Shown here: in pieces, positions 53,443-62,188 of the stretch
Position numbering within the stretch: position 1 is the stretch's first letter
How the letters are laid out: each line of letters starts with the position of its first letter
Source of the DNA: Sphingomonas aurantiaca
GTDB lineage: Bacteria; Pseudomonadota; Alphaproteobacteria; Sphingomonadales; Sphingomonadaceae
DNA length: 64,000 nucleotides
Direction of reading: 5' to 3'
Assembly: GCF_003050705.1 (NCBI RefSeq)
Contig: NZ_QAOG01000001.1
Coordinates: 417,105 to 481,104 of the forward strand
The notes under the pieces: generated by a model
Databases searched by the model: none
What the model was told of the DNA's origin: nothing
What the model saw: only the letters and a program-made list of their open reading frames with translations
Made by a program: the position numbers and the translations under genes

Positions 53443-54839
53443 GCCGACGGCCTCGCCCGCTCGGTGATATAGGCGGTGATCGCGTCGAACGTGGCGGGGA
53501 GCGTCGCGTAGCGTTCCTCGCGGTCGAACAGGTCGCCGACGCGGGTGGGGAGCGAGGGCCGCACGCCCGTCGCGCGCTCTACTGCGTCGCCGAACTTGGC
53601 GGGATGCGCCGTCGCGAGCGTCACGATGGGAACGCCCGCCGGCACGTCGAGGCGCAGCGCGGCGGCGAGGCCGATCGCGGTGTGCGGGTCGATCACCTGC
53701 CCCGCATGCTCGTGCGCCCAGCGCATCGCGAGCGTCATGTCGTCGAGGTCGACGCGGTCGCTCTGGAAGAGCGCCGCGGCCCCTTCGGACTGCGCGTTCG
53801 TCAGCCGCATCGCACCCGACGATTCGAAGCCAGCCATCTGCGTAGCGAGCGCCGCGCCATCGCGGTCGCCGAGGTCGAACAGGAGCCGTTCGAAGTTGGA
53901 GCTGACCTGGATGTCCATCGACGGGGTCGGGGTCTGCTGGACGCCCCCCTTCGAATAATCGCCCGTGCTCAGCGCGCGGTGGAGGATGTCGTTGACGTTG
54001 GTCGCGACGACCAGCTTGGCAACGGGGAGGCCCATCCGCGCGGCGACATAGCCTGCGAACACGTCGCCGAAATTGCCGGTCGGGACCGCGAACGCGACCT
54101 CGCGATCGGGCGCGCCGAGGCGGACCGCGGCGTAGAAGAAATACACCACCTGCGCCATCAGCCGGGCCCAGTTGATCGAGTTCACCGCCGACAGCGCGAA
54201 CTTGGTCGAGAAAGCGCGGTCGTTGAACATCGCCTTTACGAGCGCCTGCGCGTCGTCGAAGCTGCCTTCGATCGCGATGTTGTAGACGTTGGGGCTGAGC
54301 ACCGTGGTCATCTGACGACGTTGCACGTCGGAGATGCGGCCGACGGGGTGGAGCATGAAGATGTCGATGCCCTCGCGCCCCGCGACCGCGTCGATCGCGG
54401 CCGAGCCGGTGTCGCCGCTGGTCGCGCCGACGATCGTCAGGCGCTTGTCGGTGCCCGCGAGGAAGCGTTCGAAGAAGAGCCCGAGCAGCTGGAGCGCGAC
54501 GTCCTTGAACGCGAGCGTCGGGCCGTGGAACAGCTCGAGCAGCCACTGGTCGTGATCGAGCTGCACGAGCGGGACGACCGCGGCGTGCGAGAAACGGCCA
54601 TAGGCCTGGTCGCAGAGCGCCTTGAGTTCCTCGCGCGTCATCGCGTCGCCGACGAACGGCGCCATCACCGCGACCGCGGTGTCGACATAGGAGAGGCCGG
54701 CGAGCGCCGCGATCTCGTCGCGGGTCATCGTCGGCCAGGCGTCGGGCAGGTACAGGCCGCCGTCGGAGGCGAGGCCGGCGAGCGTCGCGGCTTCGAAATC
54801 GAGGACGGGGGCGGAACCGCGGGTGCTGATGTAACGCAT
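53439..54839 (-). CDS. thrC: threonine synthase
   Basis: A 466-residue PLP-dependent enzyme making threonine from O-phosphohomoserine. It begins MRYISTRGSAPVLDFEAA. The PLP lysine is in GPTLAFKDVALQLLGLFFE (about 103-121), and GATSGDTGSAAIDA (about 140-153) is the phosphate-binding loop. The C-terminal family tail is complete. The ATG at 54839 matches the family start; the extra upstream codons are not used. It lies ten bases after SURF1 and overlaps the methyltransferase downstream. thrC at the end of the cox cluster is a common alphaproteobacterial order. Confidence 0.96.
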   Translation of the reverse strand: MRYISTRGSAPVLDFEAATLAGLASDGGLYLPDAWPTMTRDEIAALAGLSYVDTAVAVMAPFVGDAMTREELKALCDQAYGRFSHAAVVPLVQLDHDQWLLELFHGPTLAFKDVALQLLGLFFERFLAGTDKRLTIVGATSGDTGSAAIDAVAGREGIDIFMLHPVGRISDVQRRQMTTVLSPNVYNIAIEGSFDDAQALVKAMFNDRAFSTKFALSAVNSINWARLMAQVVYFFYAAVRLGAPDREVAFAVPTGNFGDVFAGYVAARMGLPVAKLVVATNVNDILHRALSTGDYSKGGVQQTPTPSMDIQVSSNFERLLFDLGDRDGAALATQMAGFESSGAMRLTNAQSEGAAALFQSDRVDLDDMTLAMRWAHEHAGQVIDPHTAIGLAAALRLDVPAGVPIVTLATAHPAKFGDAVERATGVRPSLPTRVGDLFDREERYATLPATFDAITAYITERARPSA

Positions 54840-54849
54840 GGCCAGCCGG

Positions 54850-55485
54850 TTAGCGGGACGAGGCTTTCGACACAAGGTTGCGCCGCTTGGCTATCGCAAG
54901 GACATAAATGATCGCGGCAATGGCGGCGAAGAAGAACCACTGCCCGGCATAAGCGAGGTGGTTGTTCGGGACCGACGCGATGTCGGGTCGGCCGTTTGGC
55001 GAAAGGCCCGCTTGCGGAGTGTCGGCGACCAGCATCAGGCGCTGCGGCGTGTGATCGAACAGCGATCCGATCAGCGAGCGGCCGTCGGGCGCGTGGCTTA
55101 TGAACCCCGAGACTTCGCCACCCGCCCAGGCGATCTTCGCCATCGGATCGCGCGTGGTGCCGAGCTGGACGATCATGCCGGGTCCTTCGGCGCCGGTCCG
55201 GCACTGCGCGATCGCGCGGAAACCGGATTTGCCTGCGCCGGCGAGCGTGATGGCGGTCGGTTGGAGGCAAAGGCCCGAGGCGCGGCGGAACAGGAGCGTC
55301 TCGTCGGGGAGGCGCGGGAACGCCATCGGCGGCTTGGCGGGGTTGGCGGCAAGCTGCGCGAGGAACGCCTCCTTTTTCGGGAGCCGGTCGAGGAGTTGCC
55401 ACAGGCCGAGCCCGATCATCGCCGCGATCGCGAGCGTGACGAGGATCGTCGGGATGACGGGAATGCGCGGCGAGGGACGTGTCAC
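54850..55485 (-). CDS. SURF1 family cytochrome oxidase biogenesis protein
   Basis: A 211-residue SURF1/Shy1 protein: two transmembrane helices, the first with ILVTLAIAAMIGLGLWQLLDR (the GxWQLxR signature, about 27-35) and the last near AYAGQWFFFAAIAAIIYVLAI (about 178-198). It assists haem a insertion into subunit I of the aa3 oxidase. Its start overlaps the end of DUF983 (ATGA), and thrC follows. It belongs to the cox cluster. Confidence 0.93.
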   Translation of the reverse strand: MTRPSPRIPVIPTILVTLAIAAMIGLGLWQLLDRLPKKEAFLAQLAANPAKPPMAFPRLPDETLLFRRASGLCLQPTAITLAGAGKSGFRAIAQCRTGAEGPGMIVQLGTTRDPMAKIAWAGGEVSGFISHAPDGRSLIGSLFDHTPQRLMLVADTPQAGLSPNGRPDIASVPNNHLAYAGQWFFFAAIAAIIYVLAIAKRRNLVSKASSR

Positions 55486-55865
55486 GGTTCGATTTTGCCC
55501 TCGCGCGCTGCGTTGCGATATTCGGCGGACATCAGCGCACCCTTCGCGGCGCGCAGCGACAGGACCACGCCGCCCGCGGTGAAGGGGATCCAGATCAGCA
55601 TGTGCAGCCAGAGCGGGGGGTGAACCTTGAGCTCCAGCGTGATCGCGAGCGCGACGACGACCGCGCCGAGAATCAGCGTCAGGAACGCGGCGGGGCCGTC
55701 GCCGACGTTGAACTTGCTAAAGTCCAGGCCGCAGTTCGGGCAGCGGTCGGCGAAGTTGGACCATTTCGCGAAGAGGGTGGGCTTGCCGCAGCGCGGGCAC
55801 AGCCCTTTGAGTGCGACCTGCGCGATCGTGGGGGCGGTGGCGAGCGGGTAGGGGTCTTGCGTCAT
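55482..55865 (-). CDS. DUF983 family membrane protein
   Basis: A 127-residue protein with an N-terminal zinc-ribbon-like CPRCG..CPNCG pair (Cys at about 23, 26, 42 and 45), then two transmembrane helices (about 57-78 and 85-107). DUF983 genes are common in the cox clusters of alphaproteobacteria, and their function is unknown. It overlaps SURF1 by ATGA. Two palindromes separate it from ctaE upstream, so it may be expressed from a separate start or at a reduced level. Confidence 0.9.
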   Translation of the reverse strand: MTQDPYPLATAPTIAQVALKGLCPRCGKPTLFAKWSNFADRCPNCGLDFSKFNVGDGPAAFLTLILGAVVVALAITLELKVHPPLWLHMLIWIPFTAGGVVLSLRAAKGALMSAEYRNAAREGKIEP

Positions 55866-55890
55866 GCTGTCAGATCTCCCTTCGCTTGTA

Positions 55891-55940
55891 TCCCCGCGAA
55901 GGCGGGGACCCAGACTGGGCTCTCGCCTTCGCGGGAGAAC
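55891..55940. repeat. intergenic palindrome, family P2 (short form)
   Basis: TCCCCGCGAAGGCGGGGA and TCTCGCCTTCGCGGGAGA arms with inner CCCAG and CTGGG, 50 bases. It lies between DUF983 and ctaE. Confidence 0.8.
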
Positions 55941-55992
55941 AGGAGGCGGGCGCTACATTTGGCTCGCGGCAGTGGCTTACCAGCAAAGGCCG

Positions 55993-56096
55993 CCACCCCG
56001 GCGAAGGCCGGGGCCCAGTTGGGCGACGTTGCTAACGGAGGACAGCGCTTCGTTACTGCGACCTCGCCAACTGGGCCCCGGCCTGCGCCGGGGTGG
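55993..56096. repeat. intergenic palindrome, family P3
   Basis: Arms CCACCCCGGCGAAGGCCGGGG and CCCCGGCCTGCGCCGGGGTGG, with inner CCCAGTTGGG and CCAACTGGG. It is 52 bases from the P2 element and just downstream of the ctaE stop. Confidence 0.85.
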
Positions 56097-56124
56097 TGGC
56101 TTGAGATTGTGGAACCGTAAAAGC

Positions 56125-57051
56125 TCAACCGCCGTGAACAGGGGCGCCCCAGCCGCCCCAGACATAGACGGTGACGAACAGGAACAGCCACACGACGTCG
56201 ACGAAATGCCAGTACCAAGCCGCCGCCTCGAAGCCGAAATGCTGGCGCGGGGTGAAGTCGCCGCGATAGGCGCGGACGAGGCAGACGATCAGGAAGATCG
56301 TGCCGATCAGAACATGGAAGCCGTGGAAGCCGGTCGCCATGAAGAACGCCGCGCCATAGTTGATTCCCTTGAACGGGAACGGCGCGTGGACATACTCATA
56401 CGCCTGGATCGAGCTGAACAGCACGCCAAGGATTACCGTCAGCCACAGCCCCTTGAGAACGCCATCGCGGTTGCCGACGCCGATCATCCCCCAGAGCCCG
56501 GTCTTCTCGCCGCCGCGCTGGTTGTGGATCAGCGCATGGTGCGCCCAGGTCACGGTGGTGCCCGAGGTGAGCAGGATCAGCGTGTTGAGCAGCGGCAGCT
56601 CGAACGGGTTGATGACCGTCAGGCCCTTGGGTGGCCACTGCGCGATCATCGCCGCACCGCCTTCGACCGCGCGCGTGACGCTGCCATCGGCATAGGTCAT
56701 CGCGGTCGGGAACAGCGAGAAGTCGAAGAACGCCCAGAACCAGCCGACGAAGAACATCACCTCGGAGGCGATGAACAGGATCATGCCGTAGCGGAAATGC
56801 AGCTGGACAACGGGGGTATGATCGCCCGCATGCGCTTCCTTGATGACCTGCGCCCACCAGCTGTAGAACGTGAACAGCAGCCCGGCGAGGCCGATGAAGA
56901 AGATCCAGCCGCCGCCATTGGGCTTGTCGATATGGCCGCCGTGCATCCACATGATGCCGCCGACCGCCATGATCAGCGCGGACATCGATCCGACCAGCGG
57001 CCAGACGCTGGGTGGCAGGATGTGATAATCGTGGTTCTTAGCGCCGGCCAT
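56125..57051 (-). CDS. ctaE: cytochrome c oxidase subunit III
   Basis: A 308-residue subunit III of the aa3-type oxidase with seven transmembrane helices. It begins MAGAKNHDYHILPPSVWPLVGS. It includes SEVMFFVGWFWAFF (the conserved Glu region in helix III), TWAHHALI, and the last helix AAWYWHFVDVVWLFLFVTVYVWG. It is the last of the ctaB-(small)-ctaG-ctaE run, 29 bases after ctaG. Two palindromes separate it from DUF983. Confidence 0.96.
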   Translation of the reverse strand: MAGAKNHDYHILPPSVWPLVGSMSALIMAVGGIMWMHGGHIDKPNGGGWIFFIGLAGLLFTFYSWWAQVIKEAHAGDHTPVVQLHFRYGMILFIASEVMFFVGWFWAFFDFSLFPTAMTYADGSVTRAVEGGAAMIAQWPPKGLTVINPFELPLLNTLILLTSGTTVTWAHHALIHNQRGGEKTGLWGMIGVGNRDGVLKGLWLTVILGVLFSSIQAYEYVHAPFPFKGINYGAAFFMATGFHGFHVLIGTIFLIVCLVRAYRGDFTPRQHFGFEAAAWYWHFVDVVWLFLFVTVYVWGGWGAPVHGG

Positions 57052-57080
57052 GGAACTCCCCTATTCTCTTTGCGCCCGTC

Positions 57081-57632
57081 CTAGCTTGCGTTTTTCGCGG
57101 AATCCACCGGGTAAAACGTATAGCTGAGCGTGATCGTCTGGATGTCTGCCGCGTCCGGATCGCTCAGGATCTTCGGATCGACGAAAAAGATCACCGGCAT
57201 CCGCGCGGTCTCGCCGGGCTTGAGCGTCTGCTGCGTGAAGCAGAAACACTGGATCTTGGTGAAATACTTGCCCGCCTGCGCAGGCTGGACGTTGAACGTC
57301 GCGGTGCCGGTGAGCGGTTTGGTCGAGGTGTTCGTGGCGGTGAAGAACGCCATGTCGCGCGCACCGATCGCGATCGTGTCCGAGCGATTCTCGGGGGTGA
57401 ACTTCCAAGGCAGCTTGGGGCTGACATTGGTGTCGAAATCTACCCGGATCTGGTGATCGACCGCGCCGGGGGCGACCAGTCCGCGCTGCGTGGTGCCGTT
57501 GAGACCGGTGACCGAACAGAACAGGCGGTAGAGCGGCACGCTCGCCCAGGCGAGCCCGGTCATGAAACAGATGAAGAGCACCGCGAGCGCCGCGGTGCGA
57601 TTGGTGCGCGACATGGCCTTCCAGCCGGCCAT
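57081..57632 (-). CDS. ctaG: cytochrome c oxidase assembly protein CtaG (Cox11)
   Basis: A 183-residue Cox11-type copper chaperone that delivers Cu-B to subunit I. It has an N-terminal transmembrane helix (about 14-34) with ASVPLYRLFCSVTG and a periplasmic immunoglobulin-like domain with the copper-binding CFCF motif (about 129-132, in IQCFCFTQQTL). Length is standard. Its ATG abuts the stop of the small cox gene as TGATG. ctaE follows. Confidence 0.95.
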   Translation of the reverse strand: MAGWKAMSRTNRTAALAVLFICFMTGLAWASVPLYRLFCSVTGLNGTTQRGLVAPGAVDHQIRVDFDTNVSPKLPWKFTPENRSDTIAIGARDMAFFTATNTSTKPLTGTATFNVQPAQAGKYFTKIQCFCFTQQTLKPGETARMPVIFFVDPKILSDPDAADIQTITLSYTFYPVDSAKNAS

Positions 57633-57778
57633 CAGTGCGGCATGCCCGCGCGGATCTTGGCGATCGAGACGGCGAAGATCAGGATGACGAACGCGCCGAG
57701 CAACAGCGCCATCACGCGCGCACGCCCACGTTGGCGGCTGCGGATCAGGTCGGCCTGGTTGGGCTCCAGGGGCGTCAT
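57632..57778 (-). CDS. small membrane protein of the cox cluster (48 aa, CoxF-like position)
   Basis: A 48-residue protein: polar N-terminus ([22 protein letters not shown]), then one transmembrane helix (about 23-42, [18 protein letters not shown]). A small one-helix protein at this position between ctaB and ctaG is usual in alphaproteobacterial cox clusters. Its start overlaps the ctaB stop as ATGA, and its own stop abuts ctaG as TGATG. A role in oxidase assembly is inferred from place only. Confidence 0.8.
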   Translation of the reverse strand: MTPLEPNQADLIRSRQRGRARVMALLLGAFVILIFAVSIAKIRAGMPH

Positions 57779-58674
57779 GCGAACCACCGGTCGACGACCA
57801 GAGCGCCGAACATCACGAACAGATACAGGATCGAGTATTTGAACAAGGCCTTCTCCGGTTTCATCGCATCGTCGGCATGCGTGGTACGTTTGGCGACACG
57901 GACGGCGAGCAGCGCGAACCAGCCGGTCAGCAGCACCGCTGCGATGCCGTAGATCGGCCCCGTCAGCCCGAGCGGCCAGGGCAGGATCGCGACCGCGGCC
58001 ATTGGGATCGTGTAAAGCCCGATCTGCGTCCGCGTGGTGCGCTCTCCCGAGACGACCGGGAGCATCGGCACGCCAGCGGCGGCGTAATCGCTCTTCATGA
58101 ACAGCGCGAGCGCCCAGAAATGCGGGGGCGTCCACAGGAACACGAACAGGAACAGCAGCACGGGTAGCAGCGCGACGTCGCCGGTCGCCGCGGCCCAGCC
58201 GATCAGCGGCGGGAACGCGCCCGCGGCACCGCCGATGACGATGTTCTGCGGCGTGCGGCGCTTGAGCCAGACGGTGTACACCAGCACGTAGAACAGGATC
58301 GAGACGGTCAGGATCGCGGCCGCGACGAGGTTCACCGCGACGCCCATGAACAGCACCGAGAACGCGCCGAGCCCGACGCCGAAATGGAGTGCAGCCTGGC
58401 GGTCCATACGGCCATCGGGAAGCGGACGCTTCGCGGTGCGACGCATCACGGCGTCGATATCCGATTCATACCACTGGTTGAGCGCGCCGGCGGCGCCTGC
58501 GCCGAGCGCAATGCACAGGATCGCGGTGAAGCCGATCACCGGATGTACGCCGACAGGCGCGGCGAGCATGCCGCACAGACCGGTGAAGACGACGAGCGTC
58601 ATCACGCGCGGCTTCGTCAACGCAAGGAAATCGCGCCAATGCGCCGGTGGAAGAAGGGGGGTGGCAGGAGTCAT
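57775..58674 (-). CDS. ctaB: protohaem IX farnesyltransferase (haem O synthase)
   Basis: A 299-residue UbiA-superfamily membrane enzyme attaching farnesyl to haem B to give haem O, the precursor of haem A. Eight or nine transmembrane helices. It includes [20 protein letters not shown], the Asp-rich [24 protein letters not shown] loop (about 66-89), and [30 protein letters not shown]. It overlaps the small gene downstream. Here it is parted from ctaD by a polytopic membrane protein, unlike the usual order. Confidence 0.96.
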   Translation of the reverse strand: MTPATPLLPPAHWRDFLALTKPRVMTLVVFTGLCGMLAAPVGVHPVIGFTAILCIALGAGAAGALNQWYESDIDAVMRRTAKRPLPDGRMDRQAALHFGVGLGAFSVLFMGVAVNLVAAAILTVSILFYVLVYTVWLKRRTPQNIVIGGAAGAFPPLIGWAAATGDVALLPVLLFLFVFLWTPPHFWALALFMKSDYAAAGVPMLPVVSGERTTRTQIGLYTIPMAAVAILPWPLGLTGPIYGIAAVLLTGWFALLAVRVAKRTTHADDAMKPEKALFKYSILYLFVMFGALVVDRWFA

Positions 58675-58734
58675 GGTTCGGGTACGCTATACGCGTTTGC
58701 GGCGTGGTGCGCAAAGCTTCCGCATGTCCGGCGG

Positions 58735-60174
58735 TTAGCGCGCCGACTTGACGCGGTGGATCACCGCGACGTTGTCGGCATAGATGCGCTGCCACGCAGG
58801 ATCGCGGTCGAGCATGCGGACCAGCGGCGAGCGTGGCGGCAGGATCGTCCAGCCGAAATGCCAGCGCGCGTTCGCCGCGCGCCAGCGCGTCGTGTCGCCG
58901 CCGGCTATCGCGAAATAGTCGAGCGTGAACGGGTCGCCGTACATGTCCGAGCGGCCGTCGATATAGGGGCGGATGCCGGCGAGGATCAGCGAGCCGCCGA
59001 AGCTGTATTCGTTGAACACGCGCTGGCTGCGCAGCGAGGGCGGCAGATGCCGGAGTGCGGTGGCGGGGACGCCGGCGCTGTCGGTGCGGACCACGGGCAC
59101 GGCGATCCGGTAGCCGGCAAGGCCGACCGCGAGAATCAGGATGAGGATCCCGATTGATCGGCTCGCGGGGCGGGGCGTTGCCGAGGGAGCGGTCTTCGCG
59201 GTCCAGGCTTTGCCGAGCGGTTCTGCCAGGACGAGAATGCCGACGACCACGAGGACGATCTCCTGACGGGTATGCTGCAAAGCGAGGTGCAGGACGCCGA
59301 GCATCAGGAGCAGGCGGATCGGCGGGATGCGTACCGGTCGCAGGAGCAGGACAGCGAGCGTGGCGAGGAGGATCGCCTCGAACCCGGAGAAGGTCGCGAA
59401 GTCGGCGGGTTGCCACTCGTTGAGATGCGCGAGCAGTTTGAGGCGGTCGACGTAGAACGGGAAGGCGAGGCCATCGACGCCGGCAGGGGTGACGGTCGCG
59501 GCGACGGCGCAAGCCACGCCGAACGCGCCCCAGCCGAGGACGACGCGGCGACGGTCGGACGGGGCCGCGGCGATGAGCGCTTCGAGCGCGAACACGCCGA
59601 CGAGCGCGAGGCCGAAAACGAAGCTGCCATGCGCGTTCGCCCAGACCAGCATCAGCAGCGCGAAACCGAACGGCGGTGCTTTGCCGCGCTCGCGGGCGTG
59701 CAACAGGACGATCAGCCACGCGGCGAGGATCGGCAGCGCGAGGATGTGCGGGCGGGCCAGCAGCGATGGGAGCAGGCCGGTGACGAGCATCAGCAGCGCG
59801 GCGACACTCGCACGCGGGCTTAGCCAGCGGCGGATCTCGTGCGCCACGACCGCGAATAGCGCCGCCATTGCGGTGCCGATGAGGATAATAAGACCGCTCC
59901 AGCCGGCGACGCGATAGCTCGCATACATCGCCAGTTCGGAGAGCCATTCGTGCGCGACCCAAGGCCGGCCGGGGGCGGTGAACGAGAAGGGGTCGCTCGT
60001 TGGGACGCGCGCGTGTGCGACGATCCACGCGCTGGTCGCCAGGTGCCAGCCGGTGTCGCCGTCGCGAAGCGCAGTGGGCACGATGATCGTGAACGCGAAT
60101 GCGGCGAAACCGGCGAGGAGCGCGAAGGTCGCGCGCGGCATGCCAGGACGGATTTGGGGTGGCGCGCTCGGCAT
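58735..60174 (-). CDS. polytopic membrane protein, possible GT-C-type glycosyltransferase
   Basis: A 479-residue protein with about ten transmembrane helices, spanning most of the chain. The N-terminal loop after the first helix reads RDGDTGWHLATSAWIVAHARVPTSDPFSF and then APGRPWVAHEWLSEL, a pattern I associate with uncharacterised GT-C-like proteins. There is a short C-terminal soluble part (FDYFAIAGGDTTRWRAANARWHFG). The start may instead be MPRATFALL (12 codons later). It lies between ctaD and ctaB and is flanked by long intergenic palindromes on its 5' side, so it may have been inserted. Enzyme function is not shown. Confidence 0.75.
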   Translation of the reverse strand: MPSAPPQIRPGMPRATFALLAGFAAFAFTIIVPTALRDGDTGWHLATSAWIVAHARVPTSDPFSFTAPGRPWVAHEWLSELAMYASYRVAGWSGLIILIGTAMAALFAVVAHEIRRWLSPRASVAALLMLVTGLLPSLLARPHILALPILAAWLIVLLHARERGKAPPFGFALLMLVWANAHGSFVFGLALVGVFALEALIAAAPSDRRRVVLGWGAFGVACAVAATVTPAGVDGLAFPFYVDRLKLLAHLNEWQPADFATFSGFEAILLATLAVLLLRPVRIPPIRLLLMLGVLHLALQHTRQEIVLVVVGILVLAEPLGKAWTAKTAPSATPRPASRSIGILILILAVGLAGYRIAVPVVRTDSAGVPATALRHLPPSLRSQRVFNEYSFGGSLILAGIRPYIDGRSDMYGDPFTLDYFAIAGGDTTRWRAANARWHFGWTILPPRSPLVRMLDRDPAWQRIYADNVAVIHRVKSAR

Positions 60175-60240
60175 GAGGCGGGGGTAGCGCGATTGTCCTT
60201 TGGAATGGTGAATGGCTGATGGTCTCAGACGTACACCGTC

Positions 60241-60319
60241 ACCCTAGCAAACGCTGGGGTCTCCCGTTTGACGCGCGGCGGGAGTTCCAGGGGGGAGATC
60301 CCAGCGTTCGCTGGGATGA
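60241..60319. repeat. intergenic palindrome, P2-related variant
   Basis: ACCCTAGCAAACGCTGGGGT and AGATCCCAGCGTTCGCTGGGAT are the arms, with CCCGTTTGACGCG-GCGGGAG in the middle. It is followed directly by a 19-G run. The 348-base gap between ctaD and the membrane protein holds this element, a P2 element, two poly-G runs and the ctaD terminator, and no gene. Confidence 0.75.
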
Positions 60320-60327
60320 CGGACTTT

Positions 60328-60346
60328 GGGGGGGGGGGGGGGGGGG
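60328..60346. repeat. poly-G run (19 bases)
   Basis: A 19-base uninterrupted G tract between two palindromes upstream of the membrane protein gene. Its exact length is uncertain, since sequencers and polymerases slip on it. Confidence 0.8.
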
Positions 60347-60360
60347 CGCCTGCTTCCATG

Positions 60361-60411
60361 TTCTCCCGCGAAGGCGGGAGCCCAGTCTGGGTCCCCGCCT
60401 TCGCGGGGAAA
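60361..60411. repeat. intergenic palindrome, family P2 (short form)
   Basis: TTCTCCCGCGAAGGCGGGAG and CCCCGCCTTCGCGGGGAA arms, inner CCCAG and CTGGG. Almost the same as the element at 55891, in inverted order of its halves. Confidence 0.8.
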
Positions 60412-60439
60412 CAGGGGGGGCGGGTGACGGTCGTTCAAC

Positions 60440-60471
60440 GAAAAACGCCCCGGGTTTCCCCGAGGCGTCTT
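60440..60471 (-). terminator. rho-independent terminator of ctaD
   Basis: Read on the minus strand, ACGCCTCGGG and CCCGGGGCGT form a ten-base stem (one G-U) with a tetraloop and a TTTTT tail. It lies about 50 bases after the ctaD stop, so ctaC-ctaD form a transcript separate from the later cox genes. Confidence 0.8.
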
Positions 60472-60489
60472 CTCGTTTGGCTGGCCCCC

Positions 60490-60502
60490 GGGGGGGGGGG
60501 GG
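60490..60502. repeat. poly-G run (13 bases)
   Basis: A 13-base G tract, preceded by CCCCC, between the ctaD terminator and the ctaD stop. The CCCCC/GGGGG pair may fold as a hairpin. Confidence 0.75.
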
Positions 60503-60522
60503 CTGAAGGCCCTGGTCCGCCT

Positions 60523-62187
60523 TCAGTCGATCTTCGGCAGCGTCTCGAACTGGTGGTACGGCGGCGGCGAGGAGATCGTCCACTCGAGCGTCGTCGCGCC
60601 GTCGCCCCATGGGTTGTCGCCCGCCGGCTTGCCCGCGATCATCGACCAGATCAGGTTGACGAAGAACACCACCATGCCCGCGGCCATGATCATGTAGCCG
60701 ACCGAGGCGACCGTGTTCCAATGCTCATACTGCGGCGTGTAGTCCGGAATACGGCGCGGCATGCCCTGGAGGCCGAGGAAGTGCATCGGGAAGAACATCA
60801 CGTTCACGCCGATGAAGAACACCCAGAAGTGCAGCTGGCCGAGGAACTCGTTGTACATCTTGCCCGACATTTTCGGGAACCAGTAATAGAAGCCCGCAAA
60901 CAGCGAGAAGACTGCGCCCAGCGACAGCACATAGTGGAAATGCGCCACCACGTAGTACGTGTCCTGCATGTAGTCGTCGATGCCGCCATTGGCGAGCACG
61001 ACGCCGGTCACGCCGCCGACGGTGAACATGAAGATGAAGCCGATCGACCACACCATCGGCGTCTTGAAGGTGAGCGAGCCGCCCCACATCGTCGCGATCC
61101 ACGAGAAGATCTTGATGCCGGTCGGCACCGCGATGACCATCGTCGCGGCGGTGAAGTACATCTTGGTGTTCACCGACAGGCCGGTGGTGAACATGTGGTG
61201 CGCCCACACGACGAACCCGACCACGCCGATCGCGACCATGGCATAGGCCATGCCGAGATAGCCGAAGACGGGCTTGCGGCTGAACGTCGAGATGATCTGG
61301 CTGACGATACCGAAGCCCGGCAGGATCATGATGTAGACTTCGGGATGGCCGAAGAACCAGAACAGATGCTGGTAGAGGACGGGGTCGCCGCCGCCGGCCG
61401 GATCGAAGAAGGTCGTGCCGAAGTTTCGATCAGTGAGCAGCATCGTGATCGCGGCGGCGAGCACCGGGAGCGCGAGCAGCAGCAGGAACGCGGTGACGAG
61501 CATCGACCACACGAACAGCGGCATCTTGTGCAGCGTCATGCCGGGCGCGCGCATGTTGAAGATCGTGGTGATGAAGTTGATCGCGCCGAGGATCGACGAG
61601 GCACCCGCGAGATGGAGCGCGAGGATCGCCATGTCGGTCGATGGCCCAGGCTCGCCGTACGTCGAGAGCGGTGCGTAGAGTGTCCAGCCATTGCCGGCGC
61701 CACCAAAGAACGGTGAGGCGAGCAGCAGCGTGAAGGCGGGGATCAGCAGCCAGAACGACACGTTGTTCATGCGCGGGAACGCCATGTCGGGCGCACCGAT
61801 CATGATCGGCACGAACCAGTTGCCGAACCCACCGACCATCGCCGGCATGACCATGAAGAACACCATGATCAGCCCATGCGCGGTGATGAGCACGTTCCAG
61901 AGGTGGAGCGACTCATCGAGGCTGGCAGGGCCGCCATGGAGCATCGACGCCCAGCCCTGGAGGTACTGGATGCCGGGATGCGCTAGCTCGGCGCGCATGA
62001 GCCCCGAGACCGAGCCGCCGATGATCCCCGCGACGATCGCGAAGATCAGGTAGAGCGTGCCGATGTCCTTGTGGTTGGTCGACATGAACCACCGCGCGAA
62101 GAAGCCCGGCTTGTGATCGGTATCGTGATGATGGTCGTGCGCGTCGTGCGAGACGAACGCCGACGGGTTGAGAGCAGTGTCGGTCAT
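60523..62187 (-). CDS. ctaD: cytochrome c oxidase subunit I
   Basis: A 554-residue haem-copper oxidase subunit I with twelve transmembrane helices. The low-spin haem ligand is in [20 protein letters not shown], and the Cu-B and Tyr cross-link region is [21 protein letters not shown] (His-Pro-Glu-Val-Tyr). VWAHHMF carries the paired Cu-B histidines, and [15 protein letters not shown] carries the haem a3 and haem a ligands. It is an A-type oxidase with the D-channel NxxxxxxN pattern visible in [15 protein letters not shown]. It lies one base after ctaC and ends at a terminator. Confidence 0.97.
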   Translation of the reverse strand: MTDTALNPSAFVSHDAHDHHHDTDHKPGFFARWFMSTNHKDIGTLYLIFAIVAGIIGGSVSGLMRAELAHPGIQYLQGWASMLHGGPASLDESLHLWNVLITAHGLIMVFFMVMPAMVGGFGNWFVPIMIGAPDMAFPRMNNVSFWLLIPAFTLLLASPFFGGAGNGWTLYAPLSTYGEPGPSTDMAILALHLAGASSILGAINFITTIFNMRAPGMTLHKMPLFVWSMLVTAFLLLLALPVLAAAITMLLTDRNFGTTFFDPAGGGDPVLYQHLFWFFGHPEVYIMILPGFGIVSQIISTFSRKPVFGYLGMAYAMVAIGVVGFVVWAHHMFTTGLSVNTKMYFTAATMVIAVPTGIKIFSWIATMWGGSLTFKTPMVWSIGFIFMFTVGGVTGVVLANGGIDDYMQDTYYVVAHFHYVLSLGAVFSLFAGFYYWFPKMSGKMYNEFLGQLHFWVFFIGVNVMFFPMHFLGLQGMPRRIPDYTPQYEHWNTVASVGYMIMAAGMVVFFVNLIWSMIAGKPAGDNPWGDGATTLEWTISSPPPYHQFETLPKID

Positions 62188-62188
62188 C

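Noticed and set aside
60268..61716. A 482-codon plus-strand frame over ctaD
   Set aside because: Begins in palindromic repeats and runs antisense to ctaD, rich in His/Arg/Glu/Asp as expected of a shadow.
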